Positions 29,401-38,776 of a stretch of 64,000 nucleotides of DNA are shown here, one piece after another. A program made the position numbers and the translations under genes. Numbering within the stretch: the first letter of the stretch is position 1; every line of letters starts with the position of its first letter. Source of the stretch: Pichia kudriavzevii (lineage: Eukaryota; Ascomycota; Pichiomycetes; Pichiales; Pichiaceae); assembly GCF_003054445.1 (NCBI RefSeq), contig NC_042507.1, positions 868,001-932,000 on the forward strand. The letters run 5' to 3'. The notes beneath the pieces are model-generated. The model was not told the DNA's origin. It made no database searches and saw nothing but the letters and a program-made list of their open reading frames with translations.

Positions 29401-31397
29401 CGCCAAAATTTCGCACTGCATCTATGACAAAGCAAATGAGAGTAAAGCTACAGCCTTGTGATTCTGATACTACGGGCCAAGTCCGGGGGTTCTTACTTGT
29501 TGTTCATGCGATCGCTACTTTTGAAACAATTCAGAATTTTATCAAATCTTCGAAATCTATTAACATCAGAAATACTACAAATCTAAATTCCTCATCTCTT
29601 GATGGTGACTTTCACTATGATTTCTATTTAAATGGGGAGAAAGTTCCATCAGATGCAACCATATATGGTGCAATTTATAAATCTCTAGAAAATAAGTATG
29701 CTCAACTTGGGTCAACTCGAGAAAATATCATGAAAACAACCCATGTGATTCAATATAAAACAGTTCCGGGCAAGCTAGTACTAGATGACAATTCTGCGAA
29801 TGAGGAAACTTTAGTCGATCCATTAGAAATTATTGCTGATAAGAATATTCTTATGATACTAAAATTATTGAAAATATTGCATAGCTTTAATTCGAATATT
29901 CCAAATCCAAGCACATCAGATAACATATTTATGAACTACAAATTGACTGCAAAATTAAACAGACAGCTAGATGAACCATTGATAGTTGCAAGTGGAATCT
30001 TACCTGAATGGTCAGTTATATTACCCAGGGAATTCCCATTTTTATTCCCAATTGAAACGAGAATCTTTTTCCTAAAGTCCACATCTTTTGGATATTCCAG
30101 ATTGATAGATTATTGGTTAAACCGTTCCAAAGAAGAAAACACAAACAATAACCACTCTGGAAGAACCGCTATGCTTGGAAGATCAATCAGACATAAGCTA
30201 CGTATTTCTCGGGAACGCATATTTTCAAGTACTGTCAAAGTAATGGAATCATATGCTACAAATCCAGGGCTACTAGAGATAGAGTTTTTTGATGAAGTCG
30301 GGTCCGGTTTAGGGCCAACCTTGGAGTTTTATTCGGAAGTGTCAAAAAGCTTCAGTAGAGTAAAGTTGCACATGTGGAGAAGCGATCAATATTGTAAACA
30401 GCAAAATACAGATGTTTCAAAAGATAAACATGAAGTGCATATACACAATGCTCACGGGTTATTTCCGAGGCCACTACATAAAATGGACCCACATCTTAAC
30501 AATACCCTACTTTATTTTAAGGTACTAGGTAAGTTTTTGGCACGGTCTTTTATCGATTCACGCTTAATTGATTTCCACTTCAATCCTCTGTTTTTTCAAT
30601 TAGCGATGAAGTATGCTTGCTTTGAACCTATGAGGGTCAGCTTGGAAGAGTCCATTGAACTGATAAAGCTAATTGACGAATCTTTATCGTCTTCTTTGAG
30701 GCACCTTAACTTATACTTGACAGAATTTAGACATACCCCGGAAGAGGAGCGTGCAGATTTCAAGATTATGGGTGCCACAGTATCAGACTTAATGTTAACT
30801 TTTGTATTACCTGGTTATGAAGAAATTAAATTGATACCAGGAGGCGATGATGTTTCAGTAACAGCCGAAAACCTGGACTTATACATTAGTGCCATTGTTG
30901 AGTACACACTTTATGATGGGGTTAGCCAGCAGATCAAATCATTTGTCGATGGTTTTTCGGAAGTTTTTCCCTTTAGTTCCTTAAAACTGTTTTCTCCGGA
31001 AGAATTAACTCGCTTATCAGGTAATGCCGTTGAAAATTGGTCAGTAGAAACTTTATTAGCTGTTGTTCGTTCAGACCATGGCTATACAAATCATTCTCAA
31101 CAAATTGAGTGGTTGATCGACATTATGTCCAAGTTTGAGAAAGAAGAGAGACGGAAGTTTTTGAAATTCATTACGGGATCACCAAGGTTACCATTTAATG
31201 GTTTTAAGGGATTATCTCCACCTTTTACAGTTGTTTTGAAGCATACAGAGGACAATTTAAGACCGGACGATTATTTACCAAGCGTTATGACTTGTGCCAA
31301 CTACCTCAAGTTGCCAAGATACTCTAGTCGTGAGGTTATGCTTGCGAAAATCAAACAGGCGATGAATGAGGGCACGAACGCTTTCCTCCTATCATAG
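26448..31397 (+). CDS. UFD4: HECT-type ubiquitin ligase Ufd4 (TRIP12 family)
   Basis: 1649 residues from the ATG at 26448 (context GAAATGG). An in-frame ATG at 26325 would add 41 basic residues but has a poorer context, and the frame stays open still further upstream without sense. An acidic Ser/Asp N-terminus is followed by ARM/HEAT-like repeats (about residues 230-460: LAEALVRVINEYPDDLELQLVGCRCIYNLAE and similar). A poly-Glu patch lies at about 28725-28750. The C-terminal HECT domain spans about residues 1290-1649, with catalytic Cys1616 in PSVMTCANYLKLPRY and the usual HECT ending. The ARM-plus-HECT layout is that of Ufd4 (1483 residues in S. cerevisiae) and TRIP12. In the family it polyubiquitinates ubiquitin-fusion and N-degron substrates with Ubc4/5. 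It is divergent from MRT4. Confidence 0.92.
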   Translation: MVDRPKKSPRSNDSDIDLSDADDGHGYDDEMNDSDEESVLQRLTGNYRRFSETQRFREREQNNASLDIDGLESNVPIHARNLNESSFDDDIGLDDEDMDAFLGEESDDENRDVGSAEEGREDHEEEGEEQLQRGNEEDEIDSFENSSFAHSAALAMLANALSSSGRTSDEVSELEHFINQTRGRSFPSNNQNSVEGRNLSEGETRENSSNRHGNQSPNMFFMNSLLNHVIPHRSSRIAGLIDGLNTHDNAYLIMETLNEISSSLLMMSSIQSERQVPTFKLAEALVRVINEYPDDLELQLVGCRCIYNLAEVNFNCISEIVSAGVIETLNEKLLDLSYIDMAEQALQALEIISRRAGRQCLVKGSVPIVLAYLDFFTIHAQRKALQICANASVNIPQTKASDVQTAFATIKSVATTYPDPQCVESAWIFIANTIKSFQYTPSLLTNLLDLEFLQKICNIFPLALGNGNRSSGLVKFKTCIFLLNSFTMLANNSSKFSNNLLTECDIVSMITKSFASYSNAIDSNDIDSQSSVSIDVLLKCPKDLLIAFLKLISVLLPLKDSSTKFNNHNDVGNYTQSHQSANLEKIKLLESEHNNMNNFFSSIFPLLLNIYDATVEYRVRRLVLIVVLRLIHLMAPEQLEKIVYHSKITLTLASSITHGKNLFKNKVGKQKEKELTRNYSLLYGSLLITQSLINCNPEVFLSDFMKEGLISQMKDLSAIFQSEFQNIVDHDIESSAGLYDFSTQEISDESSSDNIEIDYEEEEEEEESDSYGGDYEEDESHVHQAEINDLDSATEGLSQRIPYKNGTENTSLFKQKAFSIMDDGLGDLSMRSILDSLSALSISIHDDYDRLLASNKVVKSENFQFLESFKEKLDADLAQLNRSDWDQLWSSFANSLHPKANGSAISSFELISSGVVQKLVEVFETHKDHNLAMHKSFQHVFCSSFSPCVNEQASPLAFIVKALEEALDRNESFGIVGSDSDINRTPKFRTASMTKQMRVKLQPCDSDTTGQVRGFLLVVHAIATFETIQNFIKSSKSINIRNTTNLNSSSLDGDFHYDFYLNGEKVPSDATIYGAIYKSLENKYAQLGSTRENIMKTTHVIQYKTVPGKLVLDDNSANEETLVDPLEIIADKNILMILKLLKILHSFNSNIPNPSTSDNIFMNYKLTAKLNRQLDEPLIVASGILPEWSVILPREFPFLFPIETRIFFLKSTSFGYSRLIDYWLNRSKEENTNNNHSGRTAMLGRSIRHKLRISRERIFSSTVKVMESYATNPGLLEIEFFDEVGSGLGPTLEFYSEVSKSFSRVKLHMWRSDQYCKQQNTDVSKDKHEVHIHNAHGLFPRPLHKMDPHLNNTLLYFKVLGKFLARSFIDSRLIDFHFNPLFFQLAMKYACFEPMRVSLEESIELIKLIDESLSSSLRHLNLYLTEFRHTPEEERADFKIMGATVSDLMLTFVLPGYEEIKLIPGGDDVSVTAENLDLYISAIVEYTLYDGVSQQIKSFVDGFSEVFPFSSLKLFSPEELTRLSGNAVENWSVETLLAVVRSDHGYTNHSQQIEWLIDIMSKFEKEERRKFLKFITGSPRLPFNGFKGLSPPFTVVLKHTEDNLRPDDYLPSVMTCANYLKLPRYSSREVMLAKIKQAMNEGTNAFLLS

Positions 31398-31558
31398 TTC
31401 TCTATGTTTCCACTACAAACGAGTGTTAACAGATATCTCCATGCATATTTTTATTTAACTAAATGTCATTAGCAATATTCGTTTCTCAACTTAAATAACG
31501 GAAATACAAACATTATATCTGAATATAATTTTTACTAGGAGAGCCTTGAATTTATTTT

Positions 31559-33622
31559 TTATTTGTTGTTACTCTTCCATCTTTGTAGCTCTTGATGTGC
31601 AGCACTCTGCTTGGCCTTAAGAATTTCCCAATGCTCTCGAGCAGCATCTTGAATTTCTTGTGGCTTTGCTCTTTTGAGACCAAACCAGCCACCACGAGCT
31701 TCATCGTACTCCTTCTTAGCCTTGGCAACCTCCTCATCATAATACTTAGCTGCTTCCTCTGCAATTTCAAGTGTCGATGCACGGAAAATTCCCAAACTGT
31801 TATACAAAGAGTTGTATTTATCAACAAAGAAGTTCTTGGTTGCAGAGCCAACACTACCTAGCCAATTTTTTGCAGTTTCTGCACCATCTTGAACGGAATC
31901 TTTCACATACTTAGCATCGTCTTTTATTTTCTCGTTTGTGTCGTATCCAGCTTGAGCAACTCTCTCCTTAACATCCACATATTTGTTTTTTGCATATTTT
32001 GCATTTTCATCAACAGATTCTTTGACGTCGCCAGAAACCTCAGAAGCCTTATCTTTAGCATAGTCTATATTTTCATGAGCAAAGCTCTTGATGTCAGAAG
32101 CCTTACTATCAACATAGCCCCTTGCGTCAGACCCCGCATTGATAGCGTCTTCCTTAGCTTTAGCCGCTTGATCCCGCAGATACTCAACATTTTCGCCAAC
32201 ATATTCTTTAGCGTTGGAGGCGCCCTCAGCAGCGGCATCCTTCGCATCATAAGCCTTGTTCTTGATATATTTTCCATTTTCATCAACAATATCTTTTACG
32301 TCCGATGCGGTATCTGCTACTGCATCTTTTGCATTATAAAGTTTCTTTTTCATGTATTCTCCTTGTTCGTCAATAGCCTCTTTTGCATCATATCCTGCTT
32401 GAACTGCTCTGTCCCTGTAACCTTCGGCATACAACTTGGCAGTGTCTGCATTCTCCTTAACCGAGTCCTTAGCGTTCTCAACGTGTTTTCCAGCTGCCTC
32501 TTTTGCATCATATCCAGCCTGGACTGCTCTGTCCTTGTAACCTTCGGCATACAACTTGGCAGTGTCTGCATTCTCCTTAACCGAGTCCTTAGCGTTCTCA
32601 ACGTGTTTTCCAGCTGCCTCTTTTGCATCATATCCAGCCTGGACTGCTCTGTCCTTGTAACCTTCGGCATACAACTTGGCAGTGTCTGCATTCTCCTTAA
32701 CCGAGTCCTTAGCGTTCTCAACGTGTTTTCCAGCTGCATCCTTCAAATCGTATCCCTTGGAAATTGCATCTTCCTTGACTTGAGATGCTTTATCAGCAGC
32801 TTGAGAAGCCTTACGTTGAAGCTCCTTGTTGAAATCATCCACAATTTTCTTGGCATCTTGACCACTTTCCTCTAAATATTTAGTTAATTGCGAAATTGCG
32901 GAGTCACTTCTTTGCTTAAAGAAGTTATACTTGGCTTCAGCACGGTCTTGAACTTCCTTGGATTGTGCCTTTCTCCATTTGAACCAGCTTGATTTAGTGT
33001 CATCCCACTCTTTCTTAGCTTCTCTAGCCTTCTCAGAGAAATATTCGGCATTGCCCTTGTAAACATCTTCTGCAGATTCTTTACTGCCGACGAGTTTGCT
33101 GTAGGCATCTGACGCATATCCTTGTGCAACATTTGCTCCCTTTTTGATGTTTTCGGAAATGCCCGAGTTTGCAGAATCAACATAATCATTCAAGTATTTC
33201 TTCAAGTCCGCTAGTCTCTTTGAAGCCTCATCATAATTCTTCTTCAATATTTCCTCGTTTGTTCCATCTGCCCAAAACTTGTTTGAGCCCGAACTGGAAG
33301 CGTCATCTAGCTTTTTCTTCGCATCCAAGACTTTGCTGTATGCCTCGTCGTAGATCGACATAGCCCGCTGTGACGCCTCGTCACCAGATAATTGAATGTA
33401 CTTTTTCAAATTGGATAATGATTGGTCACTCGTGTCATGTACCTCTTGTAGGGGATGCTGACCAACGTTTAAGCCTGCTCCTGGAGCATGTGTGATTCTT
33501 TCTTGGACATGTGCAACATTAGTTTTCGGTGGTTGTTGGTCTGCAATAACCTTAACTGCGTATAAACCTGCAAGCCCTATAACCAAAGTTTTAGCTGCAG
33601 TATTTCCTGCCATCTTTACCAT
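31559..33622 (-). CDS. LEA-like Ala/Lys/Asp-rich repeat protein with N-terminal hydrophobic segment
   Basis: 687 residues that I do not match to a named gene. After MVKMAGNTAA comes a hydrophobic stretch (about residues 12-27, KTLVIGLAGLYAVKVIA), which could be a membrane anchor or targeting signal. The rest is strongly helical and rich in Ala, Lys, Asp and Tyr, with repeated DAKEAAGKHVENAKDSVKEN-like phrases reminiscent of group 3 LEA 11-mer repeats. Two similar Trp-containing segments flank the repeats: KSSWFKWRKAQSKEVQDRAEAK at about 220 and GGWFGLKRAKPQEIQDAAREHW near the end. Three almost identical 40-residue units lie in the middle (see repeat entry). A TATA-like element precedes the gene. 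It may belong to the Msc1-like or other stress-related fungal families, but I cannot confirm it. A desiccation or osmotic role is inference only. Confidence 0.75.
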   Translation of the reverse strand: MVKMAGNTAAKTLVIGLAGLYAVKVIADQQPPKTNVAHVQERITHAPGAGLNVGQHPLQEVHDTSDQSLSNLKKYIQLSGDEASQRAMSIYDEAYSKVLDAKKKLDDASSSGSNKFWADGTNEEILKKNYDEASKRLADLKKYLNDYVDSANSGISENIKKGANVAQGYASDAYSKLVGSKESAEDVYKGNAEYFSEKAREAKKEWDDTKSSWFKWRKAQSKEVQDRAEAKYNFFKQRSDSAISQLTKYLEESGQDAKKIVDDFNKELQRKASQAADKASQVKEDAISKGYDLKDAAGKHVENAKDSVKENADTAKLYAEGYKDRAVQAGYDAKEAAGKHVENAKDSVKENADTAKLYAEGYKDRAVQAGYDAKEAAGKHVENAKDSVKENADTAKLYAEGYRDRAVQAGYDAKEAIDEQGEYMKKKLYNAKDAVADTASDVKDIVDENGKYIKNKAYDAKDAAAEGASNAKEYVGENVEYLRDQAAKAKEDAINAGSDARGYVDSKASDIKSFAHENIDYAKDKASEVSGDVKESVDENAKYAKNKYVDVKERVAQAGYDTNEKIKDDAKYVKDSVQDGAETAKNWLGSVGSATKNFFVDKYNSLYNSLGIFRASTLEIAEEAAKYYDEEVAKAKKEYDEARGGWFGLKRAKPQEIQDAAREHWEILKAKQSAAHQELQRWKSNNK
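32376..32737 (-). repeat. Three tandem 120-bp coding repeats
   Basis: Three consecutive 120-bp units, the second and third identical over nearly their whole length and the first differing by a few bases. Each encodes 40 residues (unit core AGKHVENAKDSVKENADTAK, then LYAEGYKDRAVQAGYDAKEA). Identity at silent positions points to recent duplication or gene conversion. The in-frame length makes it a candidate for strain-to-strain copy-number change. Confidence 0.9.
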
Positions 33623-33916
33623 GTGTTGAAATAATATTAAGGTGTTTATCTAAAAGAATGTTCCAGCATCTACAAGATTGTCACAGGCACTCGGTGCCAA
33701 CAGAGGGGAAACAAACGGCCATATATATAGAGAGAATATATCAAGGAAATGGGGGCCAGGTCAGTACCACACTCTGGGATAGGCAAAGTGTTCATGCCTT
33801 TACTACATATTCATATAAAAGACTGTGAAGTCCGTAATGCTTGGGAGCGGCAGACCCTGCAGGAAAATTTCCACAGCCCATTTTCCAAAACTACTCGATT
33901 GTTCTATCGATATTTC
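33623..33916 (-). promoter_or_regulatory. Promoter of LEA-like gene with TATA element
   Basis: A TATATATA core at 33721-33728 lies about 100 bp upstream of the start codon. An AGGGG (STRE-like) pentamer occurs at 33704-33708. TATA-containing promoters are typical of stress-regulated yeast genes. The region also holds the 3' end of the upstream INP52 gene. Confidence 0.4.
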
Positions 33917-36900
33917 TTACAGTTTCTTTGTAGGAGTCATTGGCACCCAAGACGTAGTTGAAGCTTGGGCCTGACTCGATGAACTTTTATTTAAGTCGCC
34001 AGTGTAAATACCATTTAGTGCCTTGGGCTTGGAAGGAACAATAGGTGCAGTTTTCAGTGGTTCAGCAACTTTTTCTTGTAAAGAAGAGGCGCCGTGCATT
34101 GGTGACGAAGGTTGGCTAGCCGACTCTGCAGGTTTCCTCCTTGGAGGGGGAGGGGGTGGTGTTGATCCTGACCTAGAGATTGTTGGGGTCATGACCGAAA
34201 TTGAACCAAAATTAGTTGGCTCTGAACTTGCCGGAGACGCCCTTGGAGTTTGCTTGACTATGTTTGGAACGTGGATAGCGTTTTGTATATTAACGGGGGT
34301 CAAACCAGGTACGAGCATCTTTTTGGTCTCCTGTGCATTATAGACAGGAGGGACGGGTCTTCTTGGTAATGGTGGTGTAGTGGACGGAGTACTAGTATCC
34401 ATATCAATCAGGTTTATTGTCGTTGCCCTCGATGAATTTGTAGACATGACTGAAGATGCCGCTGAGGAAGCAACATCATTGAGATCTATGTACTCTGACT
34501 TACCATTGGAGTTATTAAGAAACGATTCACGTAATTTATTAGATATGCTATCTTTAGTTTCCTCATCAATTATGGTAATTCTTGAGTTGAAAACACTAAA
34601 GACTGGTCTGTGGTCAGTAAATTTTACTATTGGAACAGAATCATAAGCAACTGATTCCAAATATTTTCCCCTGTAAATTATTCTGTCCGTCCAAGCTGGT
34701 ACTCTTTGCTTCTCAGAAGTATCGTAATCATCTGAAAATTTGTCAAATTTATAAGTAGGAGGAAATTTGATTTCAGATTCCTGGAAACACTTGAATTCTT
34801 TGATTCTCATCATTTGGTAAGAGAGTTGATCTCTTGTGAATAGAGTTGATAAATCATTCTCCTTAATCAACGCTCTGGCCTTTTCATTGGGAAAAGTGAT
34901 TCTATAATTTAAATCACCAAGCCAAACAATATTGTCATGATGTTTTATGTATCTATTCCTGGAAAATCTGACACCATTCCAACTACTGATGAAGTCATTA
35001 TTTCTCTCTTCGGTGTAACTTAAGCCAGCTGCAAAATGTGAGTTGACAAAACAGAAAGAAGTTGAGGCTATGTTCAACCTTATTGCGACAGTACCTTTAT
35101 TGGCTGTCATACCACCTAAACCTGTTTTCTTTGATTTACCTTCCACTTCAGTTACAAGGGGAACTTTATCTTCTTTGACAAAAAGCAGTAATAAAATTGA
35201 TGACATGAATTCAGACCTAAGCAAGATATAGTTATCATTGGCATTCTTCTGAATTGTTTTCTCCACTTCCTTAGTCCAATACTGTCCGACAGAGCCATCA
35301 GACTTTAGAATGTTTGAAGCATTTAGTTCGATGACTTCTTGAAAACCAATAACAAATAAATCGGGATTGAAATTGTCGTATGGGAATAGCCAGTCAGTCA
35401 GGTTTTTATTGTTATGAGCTCCTGCTAAATTAAAAGTACCGGTGAAAATATTAATACTCTCATGTGTTGTAAATTTCGATTCAAACTTTTGTAACTCAGA
35501 ATTGATAAAGTCATTTACAGGATCATAAATCATAACCTGATTTTGATTTGAGATTTTACCTAGTAAAGTATCTGTGACTTGCTGTTTACCTTTATCTACA
35601 AAATTATTGATGTAGATCCTACTGATAGATTTTGTGGCATCAGATAAAGCTCCCGCAAACCCCATCTTACCACTTCTAGAGAAACTCGACTTAAGAGCAT
35701 TGGTACCTGTATAAATTTGAGAGATTCTGTCACCGTGATCAGCCCATAACGTACTATGCCTATTTTTCAAGTTGGAGAAATCATGGTAATGCACAGAATG
35801 TAAAAATTCCATCAAAGCATTTAGAGATATAACCTGTTGAATGACGTTGGTTCTATCAAGACAATCCAAACAATTGGTTCTAAACGTACCTTTTTGCTCG
35901 TTAACAACAATATGGCGTTTATTATCGTATAGAAAATAATCAAATGCCCGGAAAGAGTCATGTAAAAATGGCAGTAGTCTTGTTGCATCAGCATAAGTTT
36001 TAGCGGTTTCATGATGGAAATCAAAATCGGTGAAGAAGACGGAATCTGGGGTAGTTGACTGCAATTTCTTGAAGTGAGCCTTGTACGTTTCACTCAACTC
36101 AATTTCAGAACTTCTGGTTTTCGATAATAAGTTAACAATATGAATAGGGCCGTATTTACTATTCAACATTTCAAAATGTTTTGCAAAAGTAGGTTGCGCA
36201 GCTTCAAAGCTTCTGGTGATTTGGACTTTAGGTGCTATAAGCGCTGTATCCTGTTCCCAGAAAACTGGTATCGAGCCTCTGATTTGTGTGAATGCAAAAA
36301 TGTAATGGTGATTGGTGAATATTAGTTCTGTTTCAACAAAATTAGCAACATTTCCATCATCATCCACTCCTCTGACATTGAACCGAGTGCCTGCTCTTTT
36401 CCAGGATTGTTTAGAAATAATTGTGATTGTGCAAGGTTTCCCATCCACTTGTGCATTTAATGTTTCCGCAAATCCTCTAATGACAGTAGTTAGAAAGTGA
36501 TCATCGTCTAGAATCAGCTTCTGTTTTTCCGATAGATTATTTCTATAATTAATTATACCTTCCATCATAAAGTCATTCCACATGTAGTCCGTATGGAATA
36601 AATCCATGGACAACCTTTGTCTATCATGAACTCCTCTACCTTGTAGTGTACTAGTTAAATCGAAATCAGTACTATAGAAAAAGGAACCATCAGATAAAAG
36701 TTTCCTTAATTCCCAGCATGGATGTTGGGGAATTCTTGGAGTATAATCGTTGTGAATTGAGGAAGAGGCACCATTTGGCTCATTTTCAATGTTAGGGTAA
36801 CCATTTGAGTTCATATCCAGAAAATCCCAAGTGTCATTCGTCAAGGAATGAAATTCAACATCGACGATTTTATAGATGGATTCATGAGGTAGTGGTTGTG

Positions 36901-37147
36901 CAACATGAAGTTTAAAAGTAATTACACACAAAAAAATGTCATTATTCATTTCAATTAATCCAAGAAACCCCTGAGGTTTTGATCGGGAGAGTTGCTTGTA
37001 CGACTTCGATGAAAACGACTCCCTGTCAATCAATTCAATTGCACATTTCTGTGTTTCGTTGATGTATCTAAACAGGAGAACATGGGTAGCCGATTGAAGA
37101 GCAAGCGTTCTCTTTGTTCCTTGCCTCACCAGTATATTCATTGTCAT
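33917..37147 (-). CDS. INP52: Synaptojanin-like inositol polyphosphate 5-phosphatase (Inp52/Inp53 type)
   Basis: 1076 residues. The N-terminal Sac1 domain (about 60-480) has an intact CX5RT catalytic loop CLDCLDRT at residues 426-433. Inp51 in S. cerevisiae lacks a working Sac1 motif, so this copy belongs to the Inp52/Inp53 side. The 5-phosphatase domain (about 550-870) shows NIFTGTFNLAG, the FVIGFQEV helix, TANKGTVAIR, NSHFAAG, WLGDLNYRI and PAWTDRI, then FTDHRPVFSVF. The C-terminus is proline-rich with PPLPRRPVPP and TPPPPPPRRKP stretches likely to bind SH3 proteins. In the family it turns PI(4,5)P2 and PI4P over at the plasma membrane and endocytic sites. The exact paralogue name is uncertain. 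The gene reads through without defects. Confidence 0.9.
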   Translation of the reverse strand: MTMNILVRQGTKRTLALQSATHVLLFRYINETQKCAIELIDRESFSSKSYKQLSRSKPQGFLGLIEMNNDIFLCVITFKLHVAQPLPHESIYKIVDVEFHSLTNDTWDFLDMNSNGYPNIENEPNGASSSIHNDYTPRIPQHPCWELRKLLSDGSFFYSTDFDLTSTLQGRGVHDRQRLSMDLFHTDYMWNDFMMEGIINYRNNLSEKQKLILDDDHFLTTVIRGFAETLNAQVDGKPCTITIISKQSWKRAGTRFNVRGVDDDGNVANFVETELIFTNHHYIFAFTQIRGSIPVFWEQDTALIAPKVQITRSFEAAQPTFAKHFEMLNSKYGPIHIVNLLSKTRSSEIELSETYKAHFKKLQSTTPDSVFFTDFDFHHETAKTYADATRLLPFLHDSFRAFDYFLYDNKRHIVVNEQKGTFRTNCLDCLDRTNVIQQVISLNALMEFLHSVHYHDFSNLKNRHSTLWADHGDRISQIYTGTNALKSSFSRSGKMGFAGALSDATKSISRIYINNFVDKGKQQVTDTLLGKISNQNQVMIYDPVNDFINSELQKFESKFTTHESINIFTGTFNLAGAHNNKNLTDWLFPYDNFNPDLFVIGFQEVIELNASNILKSDGSVGQYWTKEVEKTIQKNANDNYILLRSEFMSSILLLLFVKEDKVPLVTEVEGKSKKTGLGGMTANKGTVAIRLNIASTSFCFVNSHFAAGLSYTEERNNDFISSWNGVRFSRNRYIKHHDNIVWLGDLNYRITFPNEKARALIKENDLSTLFTRDQLSYQMMRIKEFKCFQESEIKFPPTYKFDKFSDDYDTSEKQRVPAWTDRIIYRGKYLESVAYDSVPIVKFTDHRPVFSVFNSRITIIDEETKDSISNKLRESFLNNSNGKSEYIDLNDVASSAASSVMSTNSSRATTINLIDMDTSTPSTTPPLPRRPVPPVYNAQETKKMLVPGLTPVNIQNAIHVPNIVKQTPRASPASSEPTNFGSISVMTPTISRSGSTPPPPPPRRKPAESASQPSSPMHGASSLQEKVAEPLKTAPIVPSKPKALNGIYTGDLNKSSSSQAQASTTSWVPMTPTKKL

Positions 37148-37406
37148 ATTTCTTATTAGTTGCCACCAGATACAAAGCTGATTCGAGTGAAGGGGAGGGA
37201 AGGATGCCAGTAGATGGAACTTAACAAGGCCAAGAGTTCCTATTAACGTAAACGAAAAAAGCGATTGTTTAGCTGGTTTGCTGGGCAGAACGAGTGTATG
37301 CGGATTTTTTCGAGTTTTCTGCCCAGGTTACCGTTTTTCATCAATTTAAACTTTGTAACCATGATGTGTCTACTATTTATAACTCTATACTTGGTATTGT
37401 TTATGT
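37148..37406. other. INP52-FLX1 intergenic
   Basis: 259 bp holding the INP52 promoter and the FLX1 3' region (both genes on the minus strand). I see no distinct element. Confidence 0.3.
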
Positions 37407-38309
37407 CTATACAAGCAAATGCTTTACCTTCTCATATATGAGAAATGTAGTGCACGTAGCAGGCACCACCCTTATGAGATTCGGCACTAGACCTTTATAA
37501 TATGCGAGGAGCCCTTCAGTTTGGTACATGGCCAAACACAACTTGGATGCAGATTGAAGTTTATTCGAGCCGGAGACAACCTGAAGTCGAGACCGAATGA
37601 CTTGTAGTGGATAGAAGAGACATGTCGATACCATCTTCGAGAGGGAACTGGCATATACATACTGCAGGGTGGTTAGTTTCTCGGATGAAGCGTCTGGATC
37701 AACAAGGGATCTCTTGAGCAAATCATATATGGACACCTGGACTGCCCCCTGTGCAACGTTTAACATGGCCGGGGTTAGGCCACGGTAGTAACCCAACAGT
37801 CCTTCCCTTTTATAAATCTCTTTTATCCCGTGGAGTATGGAACGATAAGCACCTGGTTGTGATTTCTCTGTAGATATCATCCTCGTCTTAATGACCCATA
37901 TTGGGTTTGTTATGATCGATGTTGTCCAACCGGCAAGAAACGCCGAACATAGATAATGGTATGACTTCAAATGGTGATCACTGGAGCCCCTGGTTAAGGC
38001 TAAGATTGAATTTTTATACCGTCTATAAAAATAGAAATACATTGCCCATGCAGAGGTTGACCCAACTAGGTTGGGCCCTATTCCTCGGTATAAATGTGCA
38101 ATAAACGACGATGTGGAAAACCCCCCGTTGACATTAGTCGAAGTTTTTATAAGTTTCTTGTATATGAGATGCACAGCTTGCCATTGTGATGTCGATGTTG
38201 TGTCAAGTTGCAGTCGGAGTTTGAAAAAATCCAGCGGGTGTGTAATCACTGTAGTGGCAAATCCAGCAGAAAGCCCGGCTATTCCTTCCGTAATCTCGGG
38301 TGTAATCAT
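37407..38309 (-). CDS. FLX1: Mitochondrial carrier, FAD/folate type Flx1
   Basis: 300 residues against 311 for S. cerevisiae Flx1. It has the three-fold mitochondrial carrier layout with a PxD/E-x-x-K/R signature in each repeat: HPLDFFKLRLQL (repeat 1), NPIWVIKTRMIST (repeat 2, with the Trp typical of Flx1-like nucleotide and folate carriers) and YPLQVIRSRLQ (repeat 3). Matches to Flx1 include GLSAGFATTVITHPLD at the N-terminus and GLVPNLIRVVPATCTTFLIYEKVKHLL at the end. In the family Flx1 is needed for FAD supply across the inner mitochondrial membrane. A pyrimidine- and homopolymer-rich promoter separates it from the divergent FTHFS gene. Confidence 0.9.
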   Translation of the reverse strand: MITPEITEGIAGLSAGFATTVITHPLDFFKLRLQLDTTSTSQWQAVHLIYKKLIKTSTNVNGGFSTSSFIAHLYRGIGPNLVGSTSAWAMYFYFYRRYKNSILALTRGSSDHHLKSYHYLCSAFLAGWTTSIITNPIWVIKTRMISTEKSQPGAYRSILHGIKEIYKREGLLGYYRGLTPAMLNVAQGAVQVSIYDLLKRSLVDPDASSEKLTTLQYVYASSLSKMVSTCLFYPLQVIRSRLQVVSGSNKLQSASKLCLAMYQTEGLLAYYKGLVPNLIRVVPATCTTFLIYEKVKHLLV

Positions 38310-38694
38310 CTTGGTTTACTTTATAGACGCAACTGTCTACTTTGTGACCTGCAATTACCAATTACTCACTTCTTCTCCTATCGGAGATGGGCTGAAAATC
38401 TAGTAAATGCTTGGAAAATCGTATTAGATTTGGTTGAGACGTGAAAGAGGGAGAGAGAAAAAAAAAAAAAAAATTCCCCCACACGAAACTTGCCGCGTTG
38501 GGCACACTCGCGCCCTCCACCCGAGAGTTTCCTCTTGCGGCAGAAGCTTTTTCTCAGCAAAGCCAAGAAACTTTGAAAATTGAAAAGGGTAGAAAAAAAA
38601 AAAGAGGTGCGAGTTTTTTCAATTTTAGTTACAGAGTCAAAAACTGTTAGGGGAAAGAGTCAGTACAAATAATTGGTGAAAAGTACAGAGTTAG

Positions 38695-38765
38695 AGAAAA
38701 GAGAAAAGAGAAAAGAGAAAAAAGGGAGAAAGAGAGAGTGTTAGAGGGAGATTGAGGAAGAAAGA
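38695..38765 (+). repeat. Polypurine GAGAAAA tandem tract
   Basis: About four GAGAAAA units followed by a degenerate GA-rich run, all purine on the plus strand, upstream of the FTHFS start. Such tracts occur in promoters and leaders of highly expressed yeast genes and can form triplex-prone DNA. Function here is unknown. Confidence 0.7.
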
Positions 38766-38776
38766 AAGAGTTTACA

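Noticed and set aside
31889-32875. 328-residue open frame antisense to the LEA-like gene, hydrophobic
   Set aside because: It lies wholly within the sense gene, and its length follows from the 120-bp in-frame repeats and the biased codons of the other strand. The Leu/Ile/Phe composition is that of a shadow of Lys/Asp/Ala codons. I found no independent start context or motif.
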